Shown: positions 54,858-64,000 of the stretch, one piece after another
Layout of the letters: each line of letters starts with the position of its first letter
Position numbering within the stretch: position 1 is the first letter of the stretch
Origin: Halalkalibacter oceani
GTDB taxonomy: Bacteria > Bacillota > Bacilli > Bacillales > Bacillaceae_D
DNA: 64,000 bases
Direction: 5' to 3'
Assembly (NCBI RefSeq): GCF_023715705.1
Contig: NZ_JAMBOS010000002.1
Coordinates: 248,001 to 312,000 of the forward strand
Program-made: the position numbers and the translations under genes
Notes under the pieces: model-generated
What the model saw: only the letters and a program-made list of their open reading frames with translations
The model's database searches: none
Told to the model about the DNA's origin: nothing

Positions 54858-56411
54858 GTGATGGATATGTTTGATCATATTCAGGAATTAGAGATACGAC
54901 GTGAAAAAGTGCAGCTTGGCGGTGGACAAAAACGAATTGATGCGCAGCATGAGCGTGGAAAGCTGACAGCAAGACAGCGCATTGACCTGTTGCTTGATGA
55001 AGGCAGTTTCGTTGAATTAAACCCTTTTATTGAGCATCGCAGCTCGGCGGAAGGACTCGCAGAAGGACCAGGAGATGGTGTAGTGACAGGCTACGGCAAG
55101 ATCGCCGGCCGGCTCGTTTTCCTGTTTGCCCAGGACTTCACGGTATTTGGCGGCGCCCTTGGCGAAATGCATGCGAAGAAAATTGTCAATGTCATGGACC
55201 TGGCGGCGGAGAATGGCGCGCCGATTATCGGCTTGAATGATTCAGGCGGAGCGCGGATTCAGGAGGGCGTCCTCTCGCTAGACGGCTATGGACATATCTT
55301 TTACCGAAACTCCATTTATTCAGGCGTTATTCCGCAAATCTCCGTCATCCTTGGCCCATGCGCTGGCGGTGCGGTTTATTCACCGGCGATTACTGATTTT
55401 GTCTTTATGGTGGAAAAAACGAGTCAAATGTTTATTACAGGTCCAAAGGTCATTGAAAGTGTAACCGGGGCAAAGATCAATCAGGAGGATCTTGGCGGAG
55501 CAAGTGTTCATTCAACGAAAAGTGGCAATGCTCATTTTGCGGCGGCAACGGAAGAAGAGGTGCTGGCTGAGGTTAGACGATTGGTGGAATTTCTTCCTTC
55601 CAGCTATGAAGAGAAGGCGATTCACAAACCGTCTGCGGCGAACAGAGGGCCTGGAGAGCGAGTTCAGGAGCTGGTTGACATCGTCCCTGTCGATGGAACG
55701 AAGGTATACGATGTGCGCCAGGTGCTGACGTCGATAGTCGATGATGGTGATTTCATGGAGGTACAGGCGCGCTTTGCGAAAAATCTCGTCGTCGGTTTTG
55801 GCCGGATTGCCGGAGAGACGGTTGGCCTTATCGCCAATAACCCGAAAAACATGGCCGGCGGTCTCGATATAGATTCATCCGATAAAGGCGCCCGCTTTAT
55901 CCGCTTTTGTGATTGCTTTAATATCCCGCTTATTACATTTGAGGATGTCAGCGGCTTTATTCCGGGTGTGAAGCAGGAGCATGGCGGTATCATCAGACAT
56001 GGGGCGAAAATTTTGTATGCGTATTCCGAAGCGACTGTGCCGAAGATAACCGTGATCCTGCGCAAGGCTTTCGGCGGAGCTTATGTGGCGTTAAACAGCA
56101 AGGCGATCGGCGCCGACCTCGTCTTTGCCTGGCCCAATGCCGAGCTCGCCGTCATGGGTCCTGAAGGAGCAGCGACGATCATTTATGCGAAGGAAATCCG
56201 CGAGAGCGCTGACCCGGAGGCGACGAGAAAGGCGAAGATTGCTGAATATCGCGAACGCTTTGCCAATCCGTACATCGCCGCTGCGCACGGGATGGTGGAC
56301 GATGTCATTGATCCGCGCGATACGCGGAGAGTTCTGGTCCAATCTTTAGAAATGCTGCGTCATAAGAAGAAGAAGCTGCCTGACAAAAAGCATGGAAATA
56401 TCCCTCTTTAA
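54858..56411 (+). CDS. acyl-CoA (propionyl-CoA) carboxylase carboxyltransferase subunit
   Basis: Transfers CO2 from biotin to propionyl- or another acyl-CoA. The 517-residue protein has the two crotonase-like halves of PccB/MmdA, with GGGQKRIDAQHERGKLTARQR, GLNDSGGARIQEGV, GPCAGGAVYSPA (oxyanion hole) and FGGAYVALNSKAIGADL. GTG 54858 follows AAAGGTGG; ATG 54861 is equally possible. Methylmalonyl-CoA decarboxylase alpha is the other reading, but the mutase genes downstream favour propionate use. No biotin carboxylase gene is nearby. Confidence 0.9.
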   Translation: MMDMFDHIQELEIRREKVQLGGGQKRIDAQHERGKLTARQRIDLLLDEGSFVELNPFIEHRSSAEGLAEGPGDGVVTGYGKIAGRLVFLFAQDFTVFGGALGEMHAKKIVNVMDLAAENGAPIIGLNDSGGARIQEGVLSLDGYGHIFYRNSIYSGVIPQISVILGPCAGGAVYSPAITDFVFMVEKTSQMFITGPKVIESVTGAKINQEDLGGASVHSTKSGNAHFAAATEEEVLAEVRRLVEFLPSSYEEKAIHKPSAANRGPGERVQELVDIVPVDGTKVYDVRQVLTSIVDDGDFMEVQARFAKNLVVGFGRIAGETVGLIANNPKNMAGGLDIDSSDKGARFIRFCDCFNIPLITFEDVSGFIPGVKQEHGGIIRHGAKILYAYSEATVPKITVILRKAFGGAYVALNSKAIGADLVFAWPNAELAVMGPEGAATIIYAKEIRESADPEATRKAKIAEYRERFANPYIAAAHGMVDDVIDPRDTRRVLVQSLEMLRHKKKKLPDKKHGNIPL

Positions 56412-56495
56412 GAAAGCGTTTTCACTTACTGTGTTGTGTCTTTTTAAAAAATAAAAGTGCAAATGAAGGGAGTGAAGGGGCCTTAAGAGGCTGCC

Positions 56496-58571
56496 ATGAC
56501 TATGGAAAAAACCGAAGTATTGTCTCAATTCAGTGAATTTCCGATCCCATCCTATGAAGAATGGCAACAAGTCACGGAAAAATCATTAAAAGGAAAGTCG
56601 TTTGAAACATTACTGACGGCGTTACCCGATGACATCGTCCTTAAACCGATGTATCAAAGAAAGGATGCAGAAGAGCTCCTTTTGCAAGATCAGCTGCCGG
56701 GGCAATTTCCGTTCACGAGAGGGACCCGGACCGAGCCGTCCTCCTGGATGATTAGCCAGGCGCTTTCAGCCGCAACGCCGAAGCAATTGAACGAGGAGCT
56801 GCAGCAGGCGCTCGCTATGGGGCAGGAGGTGCTGCATATTACAATTGCTGAGGATGTGAAGCGCGGCAGCATCGCCGGGCTGGAAAAAGAGCAGTTTGAC
56901 GGCGTCCCTTTGTTCGACCTTGACGATATGCGTGAGTTGTTCTCTGCGATTGATCCAGGCCACTATCCACTTTATCTTGATGCGGGAGAAATAGCGACAC
57001 CGTTTCTCGCTGCTTTGGCATTGATTTCATCCAAGGAAGAGAAGCCGATGCTTGGCGTGGTCGGAGCCGACCCGCTGCATCAGCTCGCAAAGCATGGCAA
57101 GCTGGTTTATCCATTGGCAGAAGCCTATAAACAAATGGCTTTGGCGGTCAAGTGGGCGAACCAACATGCTCCAGACTTGCGGACCGTGTTGGTTCAAAGT
57201 CATCATTATCATAACGGAGGCGCCAGTGCAGCGCTGGAATTAGCCTGCGCGCTGGCGACAGGTGCAGATTATGTTGGAGCGCTGATGGAAAGAGGGCTGA
57301 CAGCTGATGACGCTGGTAAAGCGATCGTGTTTTCCTTTTCTGTCGGCAGCGACTACTTCACGGAAATCGCCAAGCTCCGTGCCGCCCGGACGTTGTGGGC
57401 AGCGATTATGGCTGAGTTTGGTGCCGGGGAGGAAGCGCAGAAAATGATGATTCACGCGCGGACATCGTTGTTTACGAAAACAACTGAGGATAGGCATGTT
57501 AACCTTTTGCGGTCAACGAGCGAAGCCTTTGCGGCAGCGGTTGCCGGAGTCGACAGCATCGAGGTGAGTCCATTTGATGAAGCGTTGTCGCAGACGACAC
57601 CGTTTTCAAGAAGGATCGCGAGAAATACGTCGCTTATTTTGCGAGAGGAGGCGCATATTGGGCAAACAATTGATCCGAGCGGTGGCTCATGGTATGTCGA
57701 GCATGTGACAGAGGAACTCGCTAAAAAAACATGGAAGCGCTTTCTAACAATTGATGAAGCCGGTGGAATCGTGAAAGCATTACAGCGAGGCATCATCCAG
57801 GATGAGATTGAAGCAATGTGGAAAAAGCGGGTTCAGCAGGTCGAAACGCGTGAGCAGGTTATAGTCGGCAATAATCAATATATCAACCTGATGGAGAAGT
57901 CAGATTCAGCCCCAGCGCGCCAGGAGGAAACCATGCGAGAATACGGAGATCGGATTCAGCAGAAGCGCGCCCGGATAAAAAACGGGATCAAACAGCCGCC
58001 ACAGACGCTGGAAGAGATGCAGCAATTGCTTGAAGACGGCACCCCGTTTTCGCCGCTTCAGCAAAGCTTCAGGCAGCAGGACGGAAGCGAGGCGACGATT
58101 GCCGCGATTCCGCAACGTCGTCTTGCCGAACCGTATGAAGAGCTGCGTCGTCGCAGCAGGACGCTTGCCGCTAAGCAGGGCGGTATGCCATCCGTGCTGA
58201 TTGTCGGGCTGGGAGCACTTGCTGATTATAAGGCACGCGCTGATTTTATCGCAGGCCTCTTTCAATGCGGTGGCTTTGACGTCCGTCAGACATCTCTTGA
58301 TACCAGGGAGCAGGCCGATTTCTTTTGCCAAAGCCAAATAATCGTTCTGTGCGGACGCGATGAGGCTTATGAAACGTCGGCGCCCGGTTTGCTTGAAGAA
58401 TGGAAACAATCAGCACCGGGAAAAAAATATTTCATCGCCGGGCTGCTAAATCAACAAGTAACAGCCAGATTAAAGCAGGCCGGACTTGACGAAGCGATTG
58501 GCCGTCAGACGAATGCTTATACTTTTTTGTATGCCTTACAGGATTGGCTGAAAGGAGAAGACGATGAGTAA
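56496..58571 (+). CDS. mutA: methylmalonyl-CoA mutase small subunit
   Basis: Non-catalytic partner of MutB. The 691-residue protein has the TIM-barrel mutase domain (for example [20 protein letters not shown]) and a degenerate cobalamin-binding domain: where MutB has DGHDRG, this chain has a changed loop near [12 protein letters not shown], as usual for small subunits. ATG 56496 or ATG 56502. Its last eight bases overlap the mutB start. Confidence 0.94.
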   Translation: MTMEKTEVLSQFSEFPIPSYEEWQQVTEKSLKGKSFETLLTALPDDIVLKPMYQRKDAEELLLQDQLPGQFPFTRGTRTEPSSWMISQALSAATPKQLNEELQQALAMGQEVLHITIAEDVKRGSIAGLEKEQFDGVPLFDLDDMRELFSAIDPGHYPLYLDAGEIATPFLAALALISSKEEKPMLGVVGADPLHQLAKHGKLVYPLAEAYKQMALAVKWANQHAPDLRTVLVQSHHYHNGGASAALELACALATGADYVGALMERGLTADDAGKAIVFSFSVGSDYFTEIAKLRAARTLWAAIMAEFGAGEEAQKMMIHARTSLFTKTTEDRHVNLLRSTSEAFAAAVAGVDSIEVSPFDEALSQTTPFSRRIARNTSLILREEAHIGQTIDPSGGSWYVEHVTEELAKKTWKRFLTIDEAGGIVKALQRGIIQDEIEAMWKKRVQQVETREQVIVGNNQYINLMEKSDSAPARQEETMREYGDRIQQKRARIKNGIKQPPQTLEEMQQLLEDGTPFSPLQQSFRQQDGSEATIAAIPQRRLAEPYEELRRRSRTLAAKQGGMPSVLIVGLGALADYKARADFIAGLFQCGGFDVRQTSLDTREQADFFCQSQIIVLCGRDEAYETSAPGLLEEWKQSAPGKKYFIAGLLNQQVTARLKQAGLDEAIGRQTNAYTFLYALQDWLKGEDDE

Positions 58572-60714
58572 GAAACCGAACTTCCGGCAAATGTCCTTTC
58601 CCTCACCAGGAGGAATGAAAAAGAGTGAAGCAAAGACGAGCTTTCAAACGATGGAACAAATCCCGATCAAATCGTTTTATCAAAAAGACGATACGGCAGA
58701 TCTCCCCTACTTGGATTATGTTGCTGGAATCGCCCCGTTTTTTCGCGGGCCGTATCCGGCGATGTACAAAGCGCGTCCATGGACGATCAGACAGTATGCC
58801 GGCTTTTCTACAGCTGAGGAAAGCAACGCTTTTTACCGCCGGAATTTGGCGGCGGGTCAGAAAGGGCTGTCAATCGCCTTTGATTTGGCGACGCATCGCG
58901 GCTACGACTCCGATCATCCCCGTGTCGTCGGTGATGTCGGAAAAGCGGGGGTGGCCGTCGATTCCGTTCTTGATATGAAGCTGTTGTTTGACGGAATTCC
59001 GCTTGATCAGATGTCGGTCTCGATGACGATGAATGGTGCTGTTTTGCCGGTTATGGCCTTTTATATTGTCGCGGCGGAGGAGCAGGGCGTGCCACTCTCG
59101 AAGCTGTCGGGAACGATTCAAAATGACATATTGAAGGAATACATGGTGCGCAACACCTATATTTACCCGCCTGAAGCCTCAATGAAAATCATTGCCGATA
59201 TTTTTGAATATACGTCTATCCATATGCCGAAGTTCAACAGCATCAGCATCTCCGGCTACCATATGCAGGAGGCGGGAGCGACGGCTGATATTGAACTGGC
59301 CTATACACTTGCTGACGGGCTCGAATATGTGCGTACCGGCATTAAAGCCGGGATGGATATAGATTCCTTCGCGCCGCGGCTCTCCTTTTTCTGGGCGATC
59401 GGGATGAACTATTTTATGGAGGTCGCCAAAATGCGGGCGGCGCGCCTGATCTGGGCGAAGCTGATGAAGTCGTTTCAGCCGAAAAATGATAAATCACTGG
59501 CTCTCCGGACTCATTCGCAGACGTCAGGCTGGAGCTTGACCGAGCAGGACCCTTTTAATAATGTTGTCCGTACTTGCATTGAGGCGATGGCTGCCGCTCT
59601 CGGTCATACGCAATCGCTTCATACGAATGCGCTCGATGAAGCGATTGCGCTGCCGACCGACTTCTCGGCCAGAATCGCCCGCAACACACAGCTTTATTTG
59701 CAGGAGGAAACAGGGATTACGAATGTGCTTGACCCGTGGGGCGGTTCATACTATGTCGAGAAGCTGACAGCCGAGCTCCTGGAAAAAGCATGGAGCCATA
59801 TTGAAGAGGTGGAGCAGCTTGGAGGAATGGCGAAGGCGATTGAGACAGGACTGCCAAAAATGCGGATCGAAGAAGCGGCGGCGAGACGGCAGGCGCATAT
59901 TGACTCCGGCAAAGAAGTGATCATTGGTGTCAATCGTTACCGGCCGGATGAGGAGGAGCCGCTGGAGATTCTGAATATTGATAACACCGCTGTCCGGACG
60001 GCGCAAATGAAGCGCCTGGAAGAACTCAGAAAGAACCGCAATGAGGAGGACGTGCAGCAGCGTCTCGAGGCGATTACCGCTTCTGCCCGCTCGGGTAAAG
60101 GCAATCTCCTTGCGCTTGCGGTGGAAGCGGCCAGGGCGAGGGCAAGCCTTGGGGAAATCTCACTCGCTTATGAAAAGGCAGTTGGCCGGCATAAAGCGGT
60201 GATCCGCTCGATTAGTGGCGTCTACCGTTCAGAATATGGGGAGAAGGAAGAGATGAAGACGATTCGCGAGATGACGGACCGGTTTACCGAGCAGGAAGGA
60301 AGACGGCCGCGGATTATGATTGCGAAGATGGGCCAGGATGGCCATGACCGCGGGGCGAAGGTGATTTCTACCGCCTTTGCTGATATGGGTTTTGATGTTG
60401 ATATTGGACCGCTTTTCCAGACGCCGGAGGAGGCTGCTTTACAGGCCGTTGAAAATGATGTCCACATTTTAGGAATGAGCTCTCTGGCGGCAGGCCATAA
60501 CACACTTTTGCCGCAGGTGATTGAGGAGTTAAAGCGGCTTGGGCGTGAAGACATCCTTGTGATCATCGGTGGAGTCATTCCACCGCAGGACTATCCATAT
60601 TTGCGGGAGAAAGGGGCGGCGGCGATTTTTGGTCCGGGAACGGTCATACCGGTAGCGGCACAGAAGATTATCGAGGAATTAAATCGGCGCCTCGGCTATG
60701 AAGCATCGTCTTAA
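58564..60714 (+). CDS. mutB: methylmalonyl-CoA mutase large (catalytic) subunit
   Basis: Adenosylcobalamin-dependent enzyme interconverting (R)-methylmalonyl-CoA and succinyl-CoA. The 716-residue protein has the substrate-binding TIM barrel ([33 protein letters not shown]) and an intact B12 domain: [11 protein letters not shown] gives Asp592 and the cobalt ligand His594, with GGVIPPQDY near the end. Overlaps mutA by eight bases, so translation is coupled. meaB follows. Confidence 0.97.
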   Translation: MSKKPNFRQMSFPSPGGMKKSEAKTSFQTMEQIPIKSFYQKDDTADLPYLDYVAGIAPFFRGPYPAMYKARPWTIRQYAGFSTAEESNAFYRRNLAAGQKGLSIAFDLATHRGYDSDHPRVVGDVGKAGVAVDSVLDMKLLFDGIPLDQMSVSMTMNGAVLPVMAFYIVAAEEQGVPLSKLSGTIQNDILKEYMVRNTYIYPPEASMKIIADIFEYTSIHMPKFNSISISGYHMQEAGATADIELAYTLADGLEYVRTGIKAGMDIDSFAPRLSFFWAIGMNYFMEVAKMRAARLIWAKLMKSFQPKNDKSLALRTHSQTSGWSLTEQDPFNNVVRTCIEAMAAALGHTQSLHTNALDEAIALPTDFSARIARNTQLYLQEETGITNVLDPWGGSYYVEKLTAELLEKAWSHIEEVEQLGGMAKAIETGLPKMRIEEAAARRQAHIDSGKEVIIGVNRYRPDEEEPLEILNIDNTAVRTAQMKRLEELRKNRNEEDVQQRLEAITASARSGKGNLLALAVEAARARASLGEISLAYEKAVGRHKAVIRSISGVYRSEYGEKEEMKTIREMTDRFTEQEGRRPRIMIAKMGQDGHDRGAKVISTAFADMGFDVDIGPLFQTPEEAALQAVENDVHILGMSSLAAGHNTLLPQVIEELKRLGREDILVIIGGVIPPQDYPYLREKGAAAIFGPGTVIPVAAQKIIEELNRRLGYEASS

Positions 60715-60768
60715 ACCGGCTGACGTCTTAAGCAGCTTGCAAAAGTCTCTGCCAGAAAGGAGCCTGAT

Positions 60769-61776
60769 ATGGAGAAACCTTTACCGAAACGGAAGGAATT
60801 GAAGCTGGAGGACTATGTCCAAGGCGTCAGGGCAAATAACCGGGCGATGCTGGCCAGGGCGATCACCCTCGTTGAGAGCAATGCCGCAAAACATCTTCAG
60901 CTGGCGCAGGACGTTCTGACAGCGATCATGCCTTATACGGGACAGTCGATACGAATTGGCGTTTCCGGTGTGCCCGGAGCGGGGAAAAGTACATTCATTG
61001 AAGCGTTCGGCACAATGCTTTGTGAGCGCGGTCATCGGGTGGCGGTGCTGGCAATTGATCCGACAAGCTCGCTTTCACGGGGAAGTATTCTTGGCGATAA
61101 GACGAGGATGGAACGGCTTTCCAAGCATCCAGGAGCGTATATCCGTCCTTCTCCGACCGGGGGAACATTAGGCGGAGTCGCCCGAAAAACGCGGGAATCG
61201 CTGATGCTTTGTGAAGCGGCAGGCTATGATGTGATTATTGTCGAGACGGTTGGTGTCGGACAAAGTGAAATTACCGTCCGTTCCATGGTCGATTGCTTTG
61301 TCGTGCTGATGCTGACGGGAGCAGGGGATGAGCTGCAAGGGATGAAAAAGGGCATTATGGAAATGGTTGATATTCTGCTGATTAATAAGGCGGACGGCAA
61401 AAACAAGCCGCTCGCCGAGCAGGCCCGTGTTGAGCTGGAGCGGATTCTTCACCTGCTCCCTGCTGTAACGGACGGCTGGGAGCCGAAGGTCAAGACGATC
61501 TCAGCGCTTGAAGAAAACGGAATCACTGAATGCTGGCAGCTGATTCAACAGTTCCAGCAGCATATGAAGGCAACAAATCTGCTGGAGCAGCGACGGAAGG
61601 AGCAGGCCGACAGCTGGCTTCGCTCTTTGATCGAGGAGCAGCTACTGGCCGGCTTTTACGACAATGAGCGGGTTAAAAGCGAGCTTCCAGAGGTAAAGGA
61701 AAAAGTGCTGAACGGCAAGCTCAGTCCGACAAAAGCTGCCTTAAGCCTGCATGAAATCTATGTAAACAAGCAATAA
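60769..61776 (+). CDS. meaB: methylmalonyl-CoA mutase-associated GTPase MeaB
   Basis: G3E GTPase chaperone that loads and protects the cobalamin cofactor of the mutase. The 335-residue protein has the P-loop GVPGAGKST (near residues 67-75), AIDPTSSLSRGSILGDKTRM, VETVGVGQSE and the G-base motif NKADG. ATG follows AAAGGAGCC. Last gene of the operon; terminator at 61787. Confidence 0.95.
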   Translation: MEKPLPKRKELKLEDYVQGVRANNRAMLARAITLVESNAAKHLQLAQDVLTAIMPYTGQSIRIGVSGVPGAGKSTFIEAFGTMLCERGHRVAVLAIDPTSSLSRGSILGDKTRMERLSKHPGAYIRPSPTGGTLGGVARKTRESLMLCEAAGYDVIIVETVGVGQSEITVRSMVDCFVVLMLTGAGDELQGMKKGIMEMVDILLINKADGKNKPLAEQARVELERILHLLPAVTDGWEPKVKTISALEENGITECWQLIQQFQQHMKATNLLEQRRKEQADSWLRSLIEEQLLAGFYDNERVKSELPEVKEKVLNGKLSPTKAALSLHEIYVNKQ

Positions 61777-61786
61777 AAGCATGGAA

Positions 61787-61829
61787 GAGGGGCCGGAAAA
61801 AGGAGAAAAACCTTTTATCCAGCCCCTCT
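61787..61829. terminator. bidirectional terminator after meaB
   Basis: GAGGGGCCGGAAAAAGG pairs with CCTTTTATCCAGCCCCTC with small irregularities. Related in layout to the GGCTGGG family, between convergent genes. Confidence 0.8.
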
Positions 61830-61839
61830 AAAATTTTGA

Positions 61840-63621
61840 CTATCCCTCTTTGTAACGGCTCTCTGTACCTGCTAAAAGCACTTCAAATGGTATGGTATAG
61901 ACGTTTGTTTTCATCCCTTTCGGATCAAAGTAAGCGAGAAGCAGACTTTCCTGCTCTCGATATCCGCCATCCTTTTCCGCTGTCAGGGTAAGGGGAATCC
62001 GTTCGATCATCGTATGCTTGTGCAGCTCCTTTTCGCTCAGCCGAAAAGTGGCGAAGGAAGCGGAGACAAGCTCTGGCTCCTTGGCGAGCAGCTTGATATA
62101 GCGCGTCTGCTCGTCCTTTGAGAGCGAGAATGTCCACCATGTTTTGCGCGGCTTATGTTTGTGATTTTCAAAAAAGTCGACCATCATCAGGGCGCGGATG
62201 ACGTCAGGAGATGTCTTCGTCGTGATCGTAGTCAGAAATTGATCAAGCCGGCGGAATAAGTCCTCCAGTTGATGACCAATCCGCGACCATCCTTGTTTGT
62301 CCCAGTAATCACCGAATGCCTGGAAGAAGTCAAACGGGGAGGCGAATTCCTGCTCAACCAAGTACTCAATTGTCCGGTCCATCCGGTGATCGTTCCAATA
62401 CTTTTCGAGGACGTCCTCGACCCGTTTTATTCGGACGATTTCGTCAAAGCTCAGCACATTATTACCAAGAATTTCATATGGGGCATTGTCCATATAAAGA
62501 TAATCATGATCCTTTGCCCGCAGCCTCAGGCCTGTCCCGCGCAGCATTTTCAAGAATCCCAGTTGCAATTCCTCAGGACGCAAGGCGAAGACGTCATTAA
62601 ATGTCCGTCTGAAGCTGTTGTAATCCTCCTCCGGCAAACCGGCGATTAAATCGAGATGCTGGTCAATTTTTCCACCGTCCTTCACCATTCTCACTGTCCG
62701 TGTCAGCTTTTCAAAGTTTTGCCGGCGCTGGACGAGCTCGTTCGTCGCGTCATTCGTCGACTGTACCCCGATTTCAAAGCGGAAGATTCCCTTCGGCGCA
62801 TGCTCATTTAAAAACTCCAATACTTCCGGCCGCATAATGTCAGCGGTAATTTCAAATTGAAAAACACACCCCTGATGGTTGTCAATCAGAAAGCGGAACA
62901 TCTCGAGCGCATAATCGCGTTTAATATTAAACGTCCGGTCAACGAATTTAATTAATTTCGCCCCATTTTCAATTAAAAAAAGAAGATCGGCCTTCACCTG
63001 TTCGATATCAAAATAACGAACACCGACTTCGATTGAAGATAGACAAAATTGACAGCTGTACGGACACCCCCGGCTCGTTTCAAAGTAGGTGACACGCTGA
63101 CCGAGAGCGGGTAAATCCTCGGCAAAGCGGTACGGTGACGGGAGGTCGCCAAGCTTTAGCTTTGGGCGGGGAGCCGTGATCATCACTTCGTCCTGCTTGC
63201 GATAGGCAAGTCCGAAGACGAAGTGGTATTTTTCTGTTGTCGAAAGCTCCTCCAGAAACTGCTTAAATGTTTCTTCCCCTTCGCCGATGACGATAAAATC
63301 AACGGCGGGCAATGTGTTCATCCATTCTTTCGTATCATAGGAAACTTCGGGACCCCCGAGGACGATTTTTGTTTTCGGCAGCACTTTTTTCAGCTGATTA
63401 ATCACTTTAATCGTTTCTTCGATATTCCAAATATAACAGCTGAACCCAATCACGTCCGGCTTGCGCTCATAGAGGTCGGCAACAATCGACAAGGTCGGGT
63501 CCTTGATCGTATATTCAACAATTTCAATTGGGAAATCAGGTTCTGCATAAGCCTTCAAACAGCGCAAGGCCAGGCATGTGTGGATGTATTTCGCATTCAA
63601 CGTCGTGACGACGGTTTTCAT
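61840..63621 (-). CDS. B12-binding domain radical SAM protein (DUF4080)
   Basis: A 593-residue protein with an N-terminal cobalamin-binding-like domain (about 1-130: GFSCYIWNIEETIKVI, VLGGPEVSY), a radical SAM core with the cluster motif CPYSCQFC (CxxxCxxC) near residues 187-194, and a C-terminal DUF4080 region. The DxHxxG cobalt-ligand motif is not visible, so a B12 cofactor is not certain. Reaction unknown. It is transcribed towards the mutase operon, which uses B12; that is only context. Confidence 0.85.
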   Translation of the reverse strand: MKTVVTTLNAKYIHTCLALRCLKAYAEPDFPIEIVEYTIKDPTLSIVADLYERKPDVIGFSCYIWNIEETIKVINQLKKVLPKTKIVLGGPEVSYDTKEWMNTLPAVDFIVIGEGEETFKQFLEELSTTEKYHFVFGLAYRKQDEVMITAPRPKLKLGDLPSPYRFAEDLPALGQRVTYFETSRGCPYSCQFCLSSIEVGVRYFDIEQVKADLLFLIENGAKLIKFVDRTFNIKRDYALEMFRFLIDNHQGCVFQFEITADIMRPEVLEFLNEHAPKGIFRFEIGVQSTNDATNELVQRRQNFEKLTRTVRMVKDGGKIDQHLDLIAGLPEEDYNSFRRTFNDVFALRPEELQLGFLKMLRGTGLRLRAKDHDYLYMDNAPYEILGNNVLSFDEIVRIKRVEDVLEKYWNDHRMDRTIEYLVEQEFASPFDFFQAFGDYWDKQGWSRIGHQLEDLFRRLDQFLTTITTKTSPDVIRALMMVDFFENHKHKPRKTWWTFSLSKDEQTRYIKLLAKEPELVSASFATFRLSEKELHKHTMIERIPLTLTAEKDGGYREQESLLLAYFDPKGMKTNVYTIPFEVLLAGTESRYKEG

Positions 63622-63724
63622 TTTTACAATCCCTCGATTCTCTTAAACGAACTTTACTTCTCACTAGTTTACCAAAAAATGAGGAACAATCCTAATGACG
63701 CTCGCCTATTTTTTTAGACGCCTG

Positions 63725-63775
63725 TTGACAGAAAGGGTATCTCTGTTATATGGTTAATTACACAACTAACTAACC
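63725..63775 (+). promoter_or_regulatory. promoter and inverted-repeat operator for GntR gene
   Basis: TTGACA (63725-63730) and TATATG (63747-63752) lie 16 bases apart. GGTTAATTA (63752-63760) and TAACTAACC (63767-63775) form an inverted repeat with one mismatch directly at the expected transcription start, as for a self-regulating GntR/YtrA repressor. Confidence 0.7.
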
Positions 63776-63800
63776 AAATAACATAAGGTGGTGAAACAAT

Positions 63801-64000
63801 GTGCGGTCATCCTTAGATGATAATCGACCGATTTTTCAGCAAATCCGGGAAATGATTGAAGAGGAGATAGTAGCTGGTCAGCTGCAGGAAGAAGAAAAAG
63901 CGCCATCGACCAATCAGTTAGTCGCTCATTATAAAATCAATCCGGCAACCGTCTTAAAAGGGATTAATCAGCTGGTCGATGAAGGAATTTTATACAAGAA
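63801..64000 (+). CDS. GntR-family regulator, YtrA-like (3' end beyond window)
   Basis: The first 66 residues of a winged-helix regulator: it begins RSSLDDNRPIFQQIREMIEE and continues with the recognition region APSTNQLVAHYKINPATVLKGINQLVDEGIL. The GTG 63801 start lies behind AAGGTGGTGA; an ATG two bases earlier runs into a stop after five codons. YtrA-type repressors usually control an ABC transporter encoded next to them, here beyond the window. Confidence 0.85.
   Translation, partial: MRSSLDDNRPIFQQIREMIEEEIVAGQLQEEEKAPSTNQLVAHYKINPATVLKGINQLVDEGILYK

Noticed and set aside
1-64000. CRISPR arrays, tRNA or rRNA genes, prophage, intact insertion sequences
   Set aside because: I saw no regularly spaced repeats, cloverleaf or rRNA segments, phage structural genes or transposase genes by reading both strands; short or degenerate cases could be missed.

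Overview
The window is chromosomal DNA from an endospore-forming member of the Bacillaceae. It carries sporulation genes (spoIIB, spoIVFA, spoIVFB), Bacillus-type gene order (valS-folC-comC-spoIIB-maf-radC-mreBCD-minCD, then spoIVFAB-rng-rplU-prp-rpmA), strong AGGAGG-type ribosome binding sites and frequent TTG/GTG starts. I cannot name the species. I saw no rRNA, tRNA, CRISPR array, prophage or intact transposase.

Layout. 1-12.6 kb: the conserved valS to minD block, headed by a truncated T-box leader: tRNA charging, folate, competence prepilin processing, sporulation, cell shape and division-site selection. 12.6-15.0 kb: a short accessory insert (lone receiver protein, moaB, aldo/keto reductase) that separates minCD from spoIVFAB. 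15.0-19.4 kb: spoIVFAB, ribonuclease G and the L21/Prp/L27 ribosomal operon with an L21-type leader. After rpmA the usual spo0B-obg genes are missing. 19.5-23.9 kb holds an AraC-type regulator, a SnoaL/NTF2-like protein, two RibD-C/DHFR-like reductases, an SDR and a YhfI-like hydrolase. 24.0-26.1 kb is an arsRBC operon with a clear promoter-operator. 26.1-28.6 kb is a SulP transporter-Usp pair with a structured, possibly mobile-element-derived leader. 28.7-33.3 kb is pstS-pstC-pstA-pstB-phoU behind an 11-bp-periodic Pho box.

33.4-50.4 kb: a TIMP-like surface protein, a chemoreceptor, yisL, an AddB/AddA recombination nuclease pair (AddB has no visible Walker A loop), a PAS-GGDEF-EAL protein, a stand-alone cheA-cheW-cheY set, a ComEC-like MBL lipoprotein with a DUF3006 partner, and a KtrA-type potassium-channel gating protein. 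50.4-54 kb: a CNNM/CBS transporter-like protein, an IDEAL-domain protein, two very small proteins and an orphan sigma-B-type sigma factor with no anti-sigma gene beside it. 54-61.8 kb: a propionate/methylmalonyl-CoA operon (tetR, acyl-CoA carboxylase beta, mutA, mutB, meaB) behind a consensus promoter and operator. The window ends with a B12-binding-domain radical SAM protein and the start of a GntR regulator.

Intergenic DNA is rich in recurring hairpins: a GGCTGGG...CCCAGCC terminator family, an AAGCCCGTTGTGAG family whose two best copies share about 85 bp in inverted orientation, and two AGCGGGGT-loop hairpins. I found no clearly new multi-gene system. The best leads are the short AddB, the orphan sigma factor, the lone cheAWY cluster, the MBL-DUF3006 pair and the sulP leader element.
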